Below the pieces are notes generated by a model that saw only the letters and a program-made list of their open reading frames with translations, was not told where the DNA came from and did not search any database. From Methylococcaceae bacterium UBA7658 (lineage in GTDB: Bacteria > Pseudomonadota > Gammaproteobacteria > Methylococcales > Methylomonadaceae), in the NCBI GenBank assembly GCA_002483425.1, contig DLHW01000064.1:36610-100609 (forward strand): DNA of 64,000 bases. Reading direction: 5' to 3'. Of this stretch, positions 30,518 to 37,097 are shown one piece after another; within the stretch, counting starts at the first letter, position 1, and each line of letters opens with the position of its first letter. Position numbers and translations under genes: made by a program.

Positions 30518-31173
30518 TGGATAACTCCTGAAACAAAGACATGACGATCACTGATTTGCTCGACTTTCAAATTCAAACCCGCATCGGCTAATTGTGTTTT
30601 GATCTCTTCGATCGTAAAGGCGGCCAGCAATGAATTATAAAAATCCCGGCGCAGAATTTCAGGTTCGCAAGCAGCGTACATCTCGACTAACGTATTGGCT
30701 AAATAAGGTTTTTTGGGTCTGATTAAATCCATTATAGCTATGCGAACGCCCGCTTTAGCATAACTTTTAATAACTTGCCAAAGCGCCTGCGGCTCGTGTA
30801 AATGATGCAGAAGACTGTTCGAAACAACCAAATCGTACTCGAAACGCGGCGGCTTTTCATCCGGCAACTTAGCCCGGATAAAGTGCAGCCGGTTCCGAGA
30901 TTTTTCATCCAGTGTACTTGATGCAAATTCGATCATCAATAAAGAACCGTCGATAGCATCGATAGAACACGATGGAAACGCCTTAACCAAACGGCGGCTT
31001 ATATCGCCGGGACCACAACCCAAATCCAAAACACTGCCGGCAAAATTCTGATTATTAACTAAGGCTTTGATCCTCTTTATAAAATCATTATGAGGCTTAT
31101 TGAAATCAGCCCTTGCATAAGCAAACACTTGCTCAACCTCTTCCATCAATTCCGGTTCCAGCACTCTCGGCAT
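30514..31173 (-). CDS. Class I SAM-dependent methyltransferase
   Basis: The 219-residue protein has SVLDLGCGPGDISRRLVKAF (motif I, AdoMet loop) at about residues 46-65, IDAIDGSLLMIEFA after it, and YDLVVSNSLLHHL as motif IV. The overall pattern fits UbiE/Methyltransf_11-like enzymes acting on small molecules; the substrate is unknown. I chose the ATG at 31173 because GGAG lies 5 bases upstream; the ATG just before it is too close to that site. The gene overlaps the end of the PLP enzyme gene by 41 bases and the TTG start of ppk1 by 4, so it belongs to the same transcript. Confidence 0.82.
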   Translation of the reverse strand: MPRVLEPELMEEVEQVFAYARADFNKPHNDFIKRIKALVNNQNFAGSVLDLGCGPGDISRRLVKAFPSCSIDAIDGSLLMIEFASSTLDEKSRNRLHFIRAKLPDEKPPRFEYDLVVSNSLLHHLHEPQALWQVIKSYAKAGVRIAIMDLIRPKKPYLANTLVEMYAACEPEILRRDFYNSLLAAFTIEEIKTQLADAGLNLKVEQISDRHVFVSGVIH

Positions 31174-32074
31174 CATAACTCCCCCTTTTTCCCTGTAACC
31201 CGCCGGTATGTACGGCAACAAGACGGCATCCGCTGGGAAAATAGCCTTTTGCAATCAAATCGTAAATGCCGTACAACATTTTTCCAGTATAGACGGGTTC
31301 TAAAGGAATTAAGGTTTTTTCTTCAAAATCATCCATGAACATGGTTAATTTCGAATCGCATTTAGCAAATCCGCCGAAATGATAACCCTGCAATATTGCC
31401 CAATGATGACAATCGCGCGTCAATAACGACCGGACTTCGCCTTCCAAATACTGGGCGTTTTTAAGCGCCACAAACCCTAACACGGAAACCTCCCTTGGTA
31501 CGGCATTGATGAGACCTGCCAAAGTAGTACCTGTTCCGCACGCCACGCACACAGCATCGATAGGAATATCGATTTCATCGGCTATTTCCGCAACCCCTTT
31601 GAGCGCCAATGCATTGGCCCCGCCTTCGGGCAACCAATATTCGTTGTTTTTAATCCCGGGTAAGTCCTGCCAGTCTTTGTAATTTCTGAGTAACCGGTAT
31701 TCGGAGCGCGATACAAAACGCAAATCCATTCCCCACTCTGCCATATCTTGTAGAGTTGGTGTTAAAGCTATGGGCCGTTCGCCGCGGATGAAGCCGATGG
31801 TCTTTATATTAAGGATGTTACCGGCATAGGCCAACGCATGAAGGTGATTGGAATAAGCGCCGCCCATGCTGACAAGGGTGTCGGCGCCTTTAGACAGCGC
31901 ATCGTCCACATTGTATTTCAGTTTGCGCCATTTGTTGCCAGAAATAACCGGATGAAGCAGATCGTCGCGTTTAAGCCAGAGTGTTAAATTATTGGCTGTT
32001 AGCAGAGGATCTGAAATCGGCGTCAGAGGGGAAGATTGGAAAGTTTTTTCCAGATTGATAAGTTTTGGATGCAC
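31133..32074 (-). CDS. PLP-dependent ACC deaminase/D-cysteine desulfhydrase family protein
   Basis: Near its N-terminus the protein (313 residues from the GTG at 32074) has LWLKRDDLLHPVISGNKWRK; the Lys after GN binds pyridoxal phosphate. SMGGAYSNHLHALAYAG and CVACGTGTTLAGL are the further family blocks (substrate Ser/Asn and phosphate-binding glycine loop). Members deaminate aminocyclopropane carboxylate or desulfurate D-cysteine; which applies here cannot be read from the sequence. The start is unsure: no ATG lies in frame, and GTG codons occur at 32074, 32146 and 32179. I prefer 32074 because VHPKLINLE fits the family N-terminus. The region upstream is a RAYT/REP repeat remnant, so the native promoter and start may have been altered. 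Confidence 0.75.
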   Translation of the reverse strand: MHPKLINLEKTFQSSPLTPISDPLLTANNLTLWLKRDDLLHPVISGNKWRKLKYNVDDALSKGADTLVSMGGAYSNHLHALAYAGNILNIKTIGFIRGERPIALTPTLQDMAEWGMDLRFVSRSEYRLLRNYKDWQDLPGIKNNEYWLPEGGANALALKGVAEIADEIDIPIDAVCVACGTGTTLAGLINAVPREVSVLGFVALKNAQYLEGEVRSLLTRDCHHWAILQGYHFGGFAKCDSKLTMFMDDFEEKTLIPLEPVYTGKMLYGIYDLIAKGYFPSGCRLVAVHTGGLQGKRGSYDAESAGTGIDGRG

Positions 32075-32259
32075 GGAGGTTGCAAAAATTAATTTACGGC
32101 ATTCAGACCGGGATTCATTAAAGAGTCGATTTCGTTCGCTGTTCACATGTCCATCGCAATCTTCGGCCCAAGCACCCACTCTGCGGGGAGAGGTTTTTAT
32201 CCGTCATACAACGGAAAGCTGCGGTTCGTACCTCACCGCATCCACACATCTTACGGCCT

Positions 32260-32500
32260 TATTCACCAAAGCTGTTATTGTCGGGTTTACACGGCACCAG
32301 CCCAATCCGGCGGATAAATCCCAGGTGAACAAACCGATGAAAGCTCGAATAAGGCCAGTCCGCAACACGGGCGCCAAACCGTGTTTCACCGGGTTCCAAT
32401 GGATGTAGCCGCAATGTTTCTCGAAGTCCCGGTCCTCGCGAATTTGGCGTTCCCAGTAGCGTGGTTGCCAAATAGTTTGCTCTCGTTTACGTTGTTGCAC
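32260..32500 (-). pseudogene. Remnant of a REP-associated tyrosine transposase (RAYT)
   Basis: In one frame the minus strand reads IWQPRYWERQIREDRDFEKH then CGYIHWNPVKHGLAPV. The continuation DWPYSSFHRFV lies in a different frame, so there is a frameshift near 32370. This order is the conserved C-terminal third of Y1-transposase-like RAYT proteins. The N-terminal part with the catalytic HxH and Tyr is missing and is replaced by REP-like palindromes. The gene is dead. Confidence 0.75.
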
Positions 32501-32512
32501 GGCAGTTGGTAG

Positions 32513-32568
32513 GTTGGGCAGAGCGGTAGCGAAGCCCAACATCCAAGGCTTCGTTTATGTTGGGCTTC
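32513..32568. repeat. REP-like palindromic repeat
   Basis: GAAGCCCAACAT (32531-32542) and ATGTTGGGCTTC (32557-32568) form a perfect 12-bp inverted repeat around a 14-base loop. A further GTTGGGC at 32513-32519 can pair with the same GCCCAAC, giving two alternative hairpins. It abuts the RAYT remnant and the 3' end of the IS element, the setting expected of REP repeats mobilised by RAYT proteins. Confidence 0.7.
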
Positions 32569-32597
32569 ATTACATTCAGCCCGTATATGGACTCCTC

Positions 32598-32876
32598 TAT
32601 TTTGCAAGTTTTTTCACTTCGATATAATCCTGTCAGATAACGCAGTTGCGCCCATATATCCGGCCTATTGTCGAGAACATATTGTCCCTGGCCCTGATGG
32701 ATTTTCGCGTGTTTCCCTCTCTATCAACCTATCGGACTCGAAGGCCCTTGCGTTGAGCGGATTGTTGAAAACACCGGCCTGACCATTTTGCCACTTGTGC
32801 CCTTTGGGTATCGTCTTGAAATAACTTAAGCAACTTGTTGAAGCCTACCGTTAACCCTTAACCTTAATTTCTACCG
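32598..32876 (-). ncRNA. Candidate guide (bridge/seek) RNA region of the IS1111-type element
   Basis: Known IS1111-group elements encode a structured guide RNA in the noncoding end 3' of the transposase. This 279-base stretch holds no coding frame of note and is in exactly that position. It contains a direct repeat CTACCGTTA (32845 and 32871 areas) close to the transposase stop. The RNA limits and its loops were not determined; the call rests on position and on family knowledge. Confidence 0.45.
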
Positions 32877-33917
32877 TTAGGCCACGCTTTCCATCCGCAT
32901 CGGGCTTGGTGCCACATAAGCTTCCGCTTTGGTCAGCAATGCCCACACTATCCTGGCGTTTTTGTTGGCGACTGCCACCGCCGCAATGTTGCGGTTGCGC
33001 CGTTTCACCAAGTCGTTGATCCAGCGGCTTTGGTCGTCTGCCTTGTTGGCGGCGACCTTGACGACTGCCCTGGCCCCGTGGATCAATAACGTCCGCAGGT
33101 ACACATCGCCACGCTTGCTGATGCCAAGCAGCTTCGGCTTGCCCCCACTGGAGCACTGCTTGGGCACCAGCCCTAACCACGCCGCCACTTGCCGGGGTGA
33201 ACTGAAGGCTTTGCCGTCGCCTAACGCAGCCATTAACGCGGTTGCGGTAATAGGGCCGATGCCCGGAACTTGGGCTATCCTTCGGCTCACTTCACTGCCC
33301 TCATGTAAGGTTTGTATCTTTTTGCCATATTCATTGACACGTTTGTCCATCTCAACCAGCTGTTCTTGCAGGTCAGCGAACAATGGCCAGGATATCATCG
33401 TCAAATTGTTTTCGGCATCTTCTAAAATCTCCGGCAACTGCCGACGCAAGGTGGCCAGCCCTACCGCAACCACAATGCCGTATTCGCCCAGTAACCCCCT
33501 GATCCGGTTCGCCAGCGCGGTACGCTCTTTTACTGACCCGCTGCGTATCCGGTGCAACATCTGGATATCTTGCTGTTCGACGCCCTTTAAGGGCATAAAA
33601 CGCATGTTGGGTCGACTGACGGCTTCGCAGATTGCTTCGGCATCATTGGCATCGTTCTTGTTGCCCTTGACATACGGCTTGACAAACTGTGGGCTGATCA
33701 AGTGGGCATCGTGGCCCAGTTTGTTCAACTCGCGTGCCCAGTAGTACGCCCCTCCGCAGGCTTCTAGCCCAATCAAACTCGTGGGCAGGTCGGCAAAATA
33801 CGCCAGCACTTGAGTACGCTTAAGTTGTTTGCGGATAACCGCCTTGCCGCCCTTGCCACAGCCATGCGCTTGAAATACACTCTTTGCAATGTCTAAGCCT
33901 ATTGTCGTAACATTCAC
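32877..33917 (-). CDS. IS110 family (IS1111 group) transposase
   Basis: The GTG at 33917, with GAGGAA upstream, gives 346 residues starting VNVTTIGLDIAKSVFQ, which is how IS1111 transposases begin. The RuvC-like DEDD residues are D9, E52 (GLEACGG), D89 and D92 (NKNDANDAE). The C-terminal Transposase_20 domain has VPGIGPITATAL and CSSGGKPKLLGISKRGD, including the conserved Ser that attacks DNA. No frameshift or stop is seen, so the enzyme looks active. These enzymes recombine DNA with the help of an RNA encoded by the element. The gene reads away from the Rhs remnant and toward the RAYT remnant. Confidence 0.93.
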   Translation of the reverse strand: MNVTTIGLDIAKSVFQAHGCGKGGKAVIRKQLKRTQVLAYFADLPTSLIGLEACGGAYYWARELNKLGHDAHLISPQFVKPYVKGNKNDANDAEAICEAVSRPNMRFMPLKGVEQQDIQMLHRIRSGSVKERTALANRIRGLLGEYGIVVAVGLATLRRQLPEILEDAENNLTMISWPLFADLQEQLVEMDKRVNEYGKKIQTLHEGSEVSRRIAQVPGIGPITATALMAALGDGKAFSSPRQVAAWLGLVPKQCSSGGKPKLLGISKRGDVYLRTLLIHGARAVVKVAANKADDQSRWINDLVKRRNRNIAAVAVANKNARIVWALLTKAEAYVAPSPMRMESVA

Positions 33918-34117
33918 CTTGGATTCCTCGCTTTCTGTTAAGTGGTCGTTTTTCTTCCACTTTGGCACATCGCGATGCCGTTGGGAAGACGAGGCGTCCA
34001 TACCATTAACCTACGGCCCTATGCGCACATCTTATCGGGTTATAAGCGTATCTTATGGCCTTTATGAATTACCCCTTATCGGGTTGGTTTTCGGCGGAAC
34101 GCCTTGCGTGTTACTCG

Positions 34118-34375
34118 CTAGGGCTTATCAGGTTGATTTATTTCAAGCTTATAAGGCCTCAGAGATGGATACTGATGAAATATTCTCTCTAATAAATCCC
34201 AACCGATATCTGCCATAATACTAGCGAGTATTGGTTCGATTTGTGACCGAAATTCGCTACTGCAATTCTGTCTCGAATACTTACCACATTCGTTGAGTAT
34301 GTTTGTGCATTCCAGCAAAAGGGCTGTCAATTTCTCGGCATCTGCAAGGTTGATTTGTATTTGTTGGTCATCCAT
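34118..34375 (-). CDS. Small acidic protein, candidate immunity protein for the Rhs tail
   Basis: The 85-residue protein (MDDQQIQINLADAEKLTALL) is acidic at its N-terminus, predicted helical, and has no signal peptide. I do not recognise a family. It starts 5 bases after the stop of the Rhs C-terminal tail on the same strand, the standard place for an immunity gene in Rhs toxin loci. An in-frame GTG at 34393 would lengthen it by 6 codons and overlap the Rhs gene; the ATG has only a weak ribosome site. The immunity role is inferred from position alone. Confidence 0.55.
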   Translation of the reverse strand: MDDQQIQINLADAEKLTALLLECTNILNECGKYSRQNCSSEFRSQIEPILASIMADIGWDLLERIFHQYPSLRPYKLEINQPDKP

Positions 34376-34380
34376 ATTAT

Positions 34381-35043
34381 CTAAGTCTTCCACTTTGAGT
34401 TATAAGAACTGCAACCATTTTCTATCAAACATTCCGCTATGCATTTCAGATAGCCGTTACCGTCTCCTTTATCAAAGATAGGAAAACATTGGTTTACGCA
34501 TTGTTGTTTTATCGCTTTGCAATCTTTATCCGGACACTCAGACTTAGGGGGTGGATCAATTGGTGGGCTCTTTTTGTCATACCAATCCCAAAATTCACTT
34601 AAAACACCACCAATTCCACGACTTGGCGCACCGTCAGTTCCTGGGCTTAACCCTAACGGATCGGTGTAATTAACCGGGTTCCCATTGACATAGCTGTAAG
34701 TATTAATCCCCCCAGCCAACTCAATCGGGTCGGATGTGGTGTAAGTCCCCGTGCCTGGGCTGTAATGCCGGTGGACATTGTAATACAGACCAGTCTCCGC
34801 GTCATAGACTTGGCCGGAGAAGCGGGGGTTGTACTTGAACAGCCCCAGGTCGCTGGGGTCCTGGTTGGGCTGGACGGCGCCGAAGGGGTCGGTATGGTCC
34901 CAGCGCCAAACCATCCGGTTGTCGGGCGCGCCGGTGCTGTCGTAGGCGCGGGTAATGACGCGCGGGTAGCGTCGCCAGTCCACCTTGCCTAAAGCCGGGG
35001 ACGGGTAAGGCGAGCTTCCAAGTGAAGCCGTCGGTGCTGACGG
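34381..35043 (-). pseudogene. 5'-truncated Rhs protein: core-domain end plus Cys-rich C-terminal tip
   Basis: From 35043 the frame reads into [20 protein letters not shown], then [19 protein letters not shown] and [17 protein letters not shown], the end of the Rhs repeat-associated core. A TAG at 35046-35044 closes the frame upstream, and no YD-repeat shell is encoded, so the large N-terminal part is lost. After the DPLGL cleavage motif follows an 85-residue tip with seven Cys spaced C-x4-C-x6-C-x3-C-x14-C-x3-C-x5-C. Such orphan tips can serve as donors for toxin swapping. A GTG at 34983 could start a 200-residue product, but I treat the gene as a remnant. Confidence 0.78.
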
Positions 35044-35102
35044 CTAAGTACAGATTTCTCCTCCAATCATGAGATGAAAGCAGCCGTTTGCTTTGTCATC
35101 CG

Positions 35103-36764
35103 TTATTTCCGTGTTTGCGTCCGCCAAAGATTGACGATTTCATCCACGTTTAGATCGTCCGGTCCGATCCGCCAACTGGAAAAATAGTCTACGTCGTTAC
35201 TCTTAGGTTCCGGGTTCGGACGGTAGATTTGAACCCTCGTCGGCAGAGGAGCCGCTTCGCCCAACACTAACGCCTCGCCGCGACCGAGCGAGGTCAATAT
35301 GTCGGTAAGATCGCCTTCGGCTTCAGGTACTAGGCCTTTAATATAAGCTTGGTCGTCCGGGTTGGTGGTGCGTAAGCAGATAAAGGAACTGCATTGCGCC
35401 AACATGGTTTCGGATAACTCTGTGGGCCGCTGGCTGACTACGCCGATTGAAACACCGTATTTTCTGCCTTCTTTAGCAATTCGCTCCATCATTTTTTTGG
35501 TGCCGTCGAATTGGCCGCCTTTTTCCCTGGGAATGTAAGCGTGCGCTTCTTCGCATATCAAGGTAATCGGAAAATCGCGCCGCCGCGGGTTCCAATAATT
35601 GAATTCATACGCTAGCCGGCCCACTTGCGCGGAAACGGACGGCCGAACGTCGGTTGGCACGGAGCTCAAATCGATCACTGTAATGTTGGCTTTTTTATCG
35701 CCGAGACCAACGAACTGCCGCAATAAATCCGCCATACTGGCGGAAGTATTCCGTTTTTTAGGTTTTAATAAGAAATCGTAACGGACATCGTTAAAACGGC
35801 TTTGCATCCGGATTAAAAATTCGTCGAATTGACCGAATAATGCGCCTTGGGTTTTACCGAAATCCTTCCGTTCTTCATTGGCGTTTTTGAATTGCATGTA
35901 CATTTCCGCCAGTGAAAAATAAATCGGGGTATCGATTGAAACCGCCGGCATACCGATCTGCTTGGCTTCTTTGCGCTTCAATTGTTGTAATACTTCCCGC
36001 ATGAAAGACATTTGCAAGGATGCGCCTTTATCCTCGCGGTCGATAAATAAATCCACCAGTTCGGCATAGGTCATCATCCAATACGGCATCTCCATGTCCA
36101 GCGCATCGACGTATTGCACGACATCCTCCGGAAAAGCCGATTGCACTTTGCCGAGTTTATCTTTCCAGCAATACTCGCCGTGTAAATCCAACATGATGAT
36201 GTGCGATTTCGGCATGGCTTTAATCGTGTTTTGGATCAAGCTGGTTACGGTCCAAGATTTGCCCGCTCCGGACTGACCGACAATTGCGAAATGCCGCCCG
36301 AATAAGGCCCGAGGATCGAGACTTAAGTGATAATCTTTATGAGAAGCCAATTGGCCGATGAAGAATTTGTATTCCCTGAATTTAGAAAAAATAGCGTTTA
36401 TTTCTTCCAGTCCGACCGCATAAACTTTAGCGCCCGGCGTCGGATAATGCCGGATTCCGCGTAGAAAAGAACCGTTTTCCTGAATTTCACCTACCGGAAT
36501 GAGCGCGATAAACCGGTCCGTGATCCGGTTATCCTTCGTATCGAAACGGTCTTCGCCCCAAGTTTTAAATATCAGTGCCAGCACATTGATATGCTTCTGT
36601 TTAATAACGGTATAGGAACCGATCTGTCCGGCTAAGATATCTTCCCCGTCGATAGTTATCAGCGGCAATTCGCCTGAGTGGTCTTCGATAATACGAGCTT
36701 CCATGCCATTGCCGCGGACCTCTGTTAAGAACCCGAGAAGGATACTAGAATTTTGATCTGACAT
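35103..36764 (-). CDS. HerA-type DNA-translocase ATPase
   Basis: The 553-residue protein has an N-terminal HAS-barrel-like beta region (1-130), then Walker A GQSGAGKS (163-170), LDLHGEYCW, and Walker B LICEEAHAYIP near residue 400. SIGVVSQRPTELSETMLAQC then gives sensor and arginine-finger regions. This is the FtsK/HerA clade. HerA rings usually pump DNA or power a partner nuclease (NurA, SIR2 or DUF4297 proteins in defence). No partner gene is adjacent: upstream is feoC and downstream a Rhs remnant. It may act alone, as many solitary bacterial members do. It starts at ATG 36764. Confidence 0.87.
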   Translation of the reverse strand: MSDQNSSILLGFLTEVRGNGMEARIIEDHSGELPLITIDGEDILAGQIGSYTVIKQKHINVLALIFKTWGEDRFDTKDNRITDRFIALIPVGEIQENGSFLRGIRHYPTPGAKVYAVGLEEINAIFSKFREYKFFIGQLASHKDYHLSLDPRALFGRHFAIVGQSGAGKSWTVTSLIQNTIKAMPKSHIIMLDLHGEYCWKDKLGKVQSAFPEDVVQYVDALDMEMPYWMMTYAELVDLFIDREDKGASLQMSFMREVLQQLKRKEAKQIGMPAVSIDTPIYFSLAEMYMQFKNANEERKDFGKTQGALFGQFDEFLIRMQSRFNDVRYDFLLKPKKRNTSASMADLLRQFVGLGDKKANITVIDLSSVPTDVRPSVSAQVGRLAYEFNYWNPRRRDFPITLICEEAHAYIPREKGGQFDGTKKMMERIAKEGRKYGVSIGVVSQRPTELSETMLAQCSSFICLRTTNPDDQAYIKGLVPEAEGDLTDILTSLGRGEALVLGEAAPLPTRVQIYRPNPEPKSNDVDYFSSWRIGPDDLNVDEIVNLWRTQTRK

Positions 36765-36872
36765 AGTTTGGCCTAATACTTATAAAGTACGACAAGCTTA
36801 GACCAGATTAGGATACAGGAAAACCATTCGGTGTTTTTTATTTTCGCGGACTAGAGCATGTTCTTTCAGCGC

Positions 36873-37097
36873 TTATTTTCCGACCCATTCGTAAAGCTCG
36901 ATTAGCGCAGGATCGCATTTACAACAACCCGATGCGCACGACGCGCCCGAAGGCAATTTTTTAACGTAACCTTTTATAATCCACTTGTTCAACATACCGC
37001 GTAACGCGTCGGCATCGACATGGAAATGAATTTCCATGTCTTTCAAGGCTGCCCGTTGCTGGCGTTTTAGATAATCGCGCAATTCGGAAAGAATCAT
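36873..37097 (-). CDS. feoC: FeoC-like iron transport regulator
   Basis: The 74-residue protein MILSELRDYLKRQQRAALKD folds as a small winged helix (VDADALRGMLNKWIIKGYVKK). It carries four clustered Cys (CASGCCKC), the probable iron-sulfur or metal-sensing site of FeoC. Family members stabilise or regulate FeoB. Its ATG shares one base with the feoB stop (TAATG), so it must be translated with feoB. A longer open frame upstream lies inside feoB and is not real. Confidence 0.9.
   Translation of the reverse strand: MILSELRDYLKRQQRAALKDMEIHFHVDADALRGMLNKWIIKGYVKKLPSGASCASGCCKCDPALIELYEWVGK

Larger units (their letters stand above)
32580..34010 (-). mobile_element. IS1111-type (IS110 family) insertion sequence, apparently intact
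   Basis: An intact DEDD transposase is flanked by inverted repeats: ATGGACTCCTC at 32587-32597 on the plus strand and ATGGACGCCTC at 34001-33991 on the minus strand (10 of 11 identical). Such subterminal repeats are typical of the IS1111 subgroup. The implied length of about 1.4 kb also fits. A noncoding stretch of about 280 bases lies 3' of the transposase gene, and only about 75 bases lie 5'. The outer ends are estimates, because IS110 family elements make no target duplication. Confidence 0.75.

Noticed and set aside
32929..33744. A 271-codon open frame on the plus strand inside the IS element
   Set aside because: It is fully antisense to the intact transposase gene, has no domain pattern or ribosome site, and its low-complexity Ser/Thr/Ala content reflects the opposite strand.
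35000..35100. Continuation of a second coding frame upstream of the Rhs remnant
   Set aside because: A short frame ([18 protein letters not shown]) can be read, but it has no start, no stop-free length beyond some 60 codons and overlaps the Rhs frame; it may be only a scar of the truncation.
35103..36764. HerA-based antiphage defence system
   Set aside because: No NurA, SIR2, DUF4297 or other nuclease or NADase partner gene lies beside it, so only the ATPase itself is annotated.
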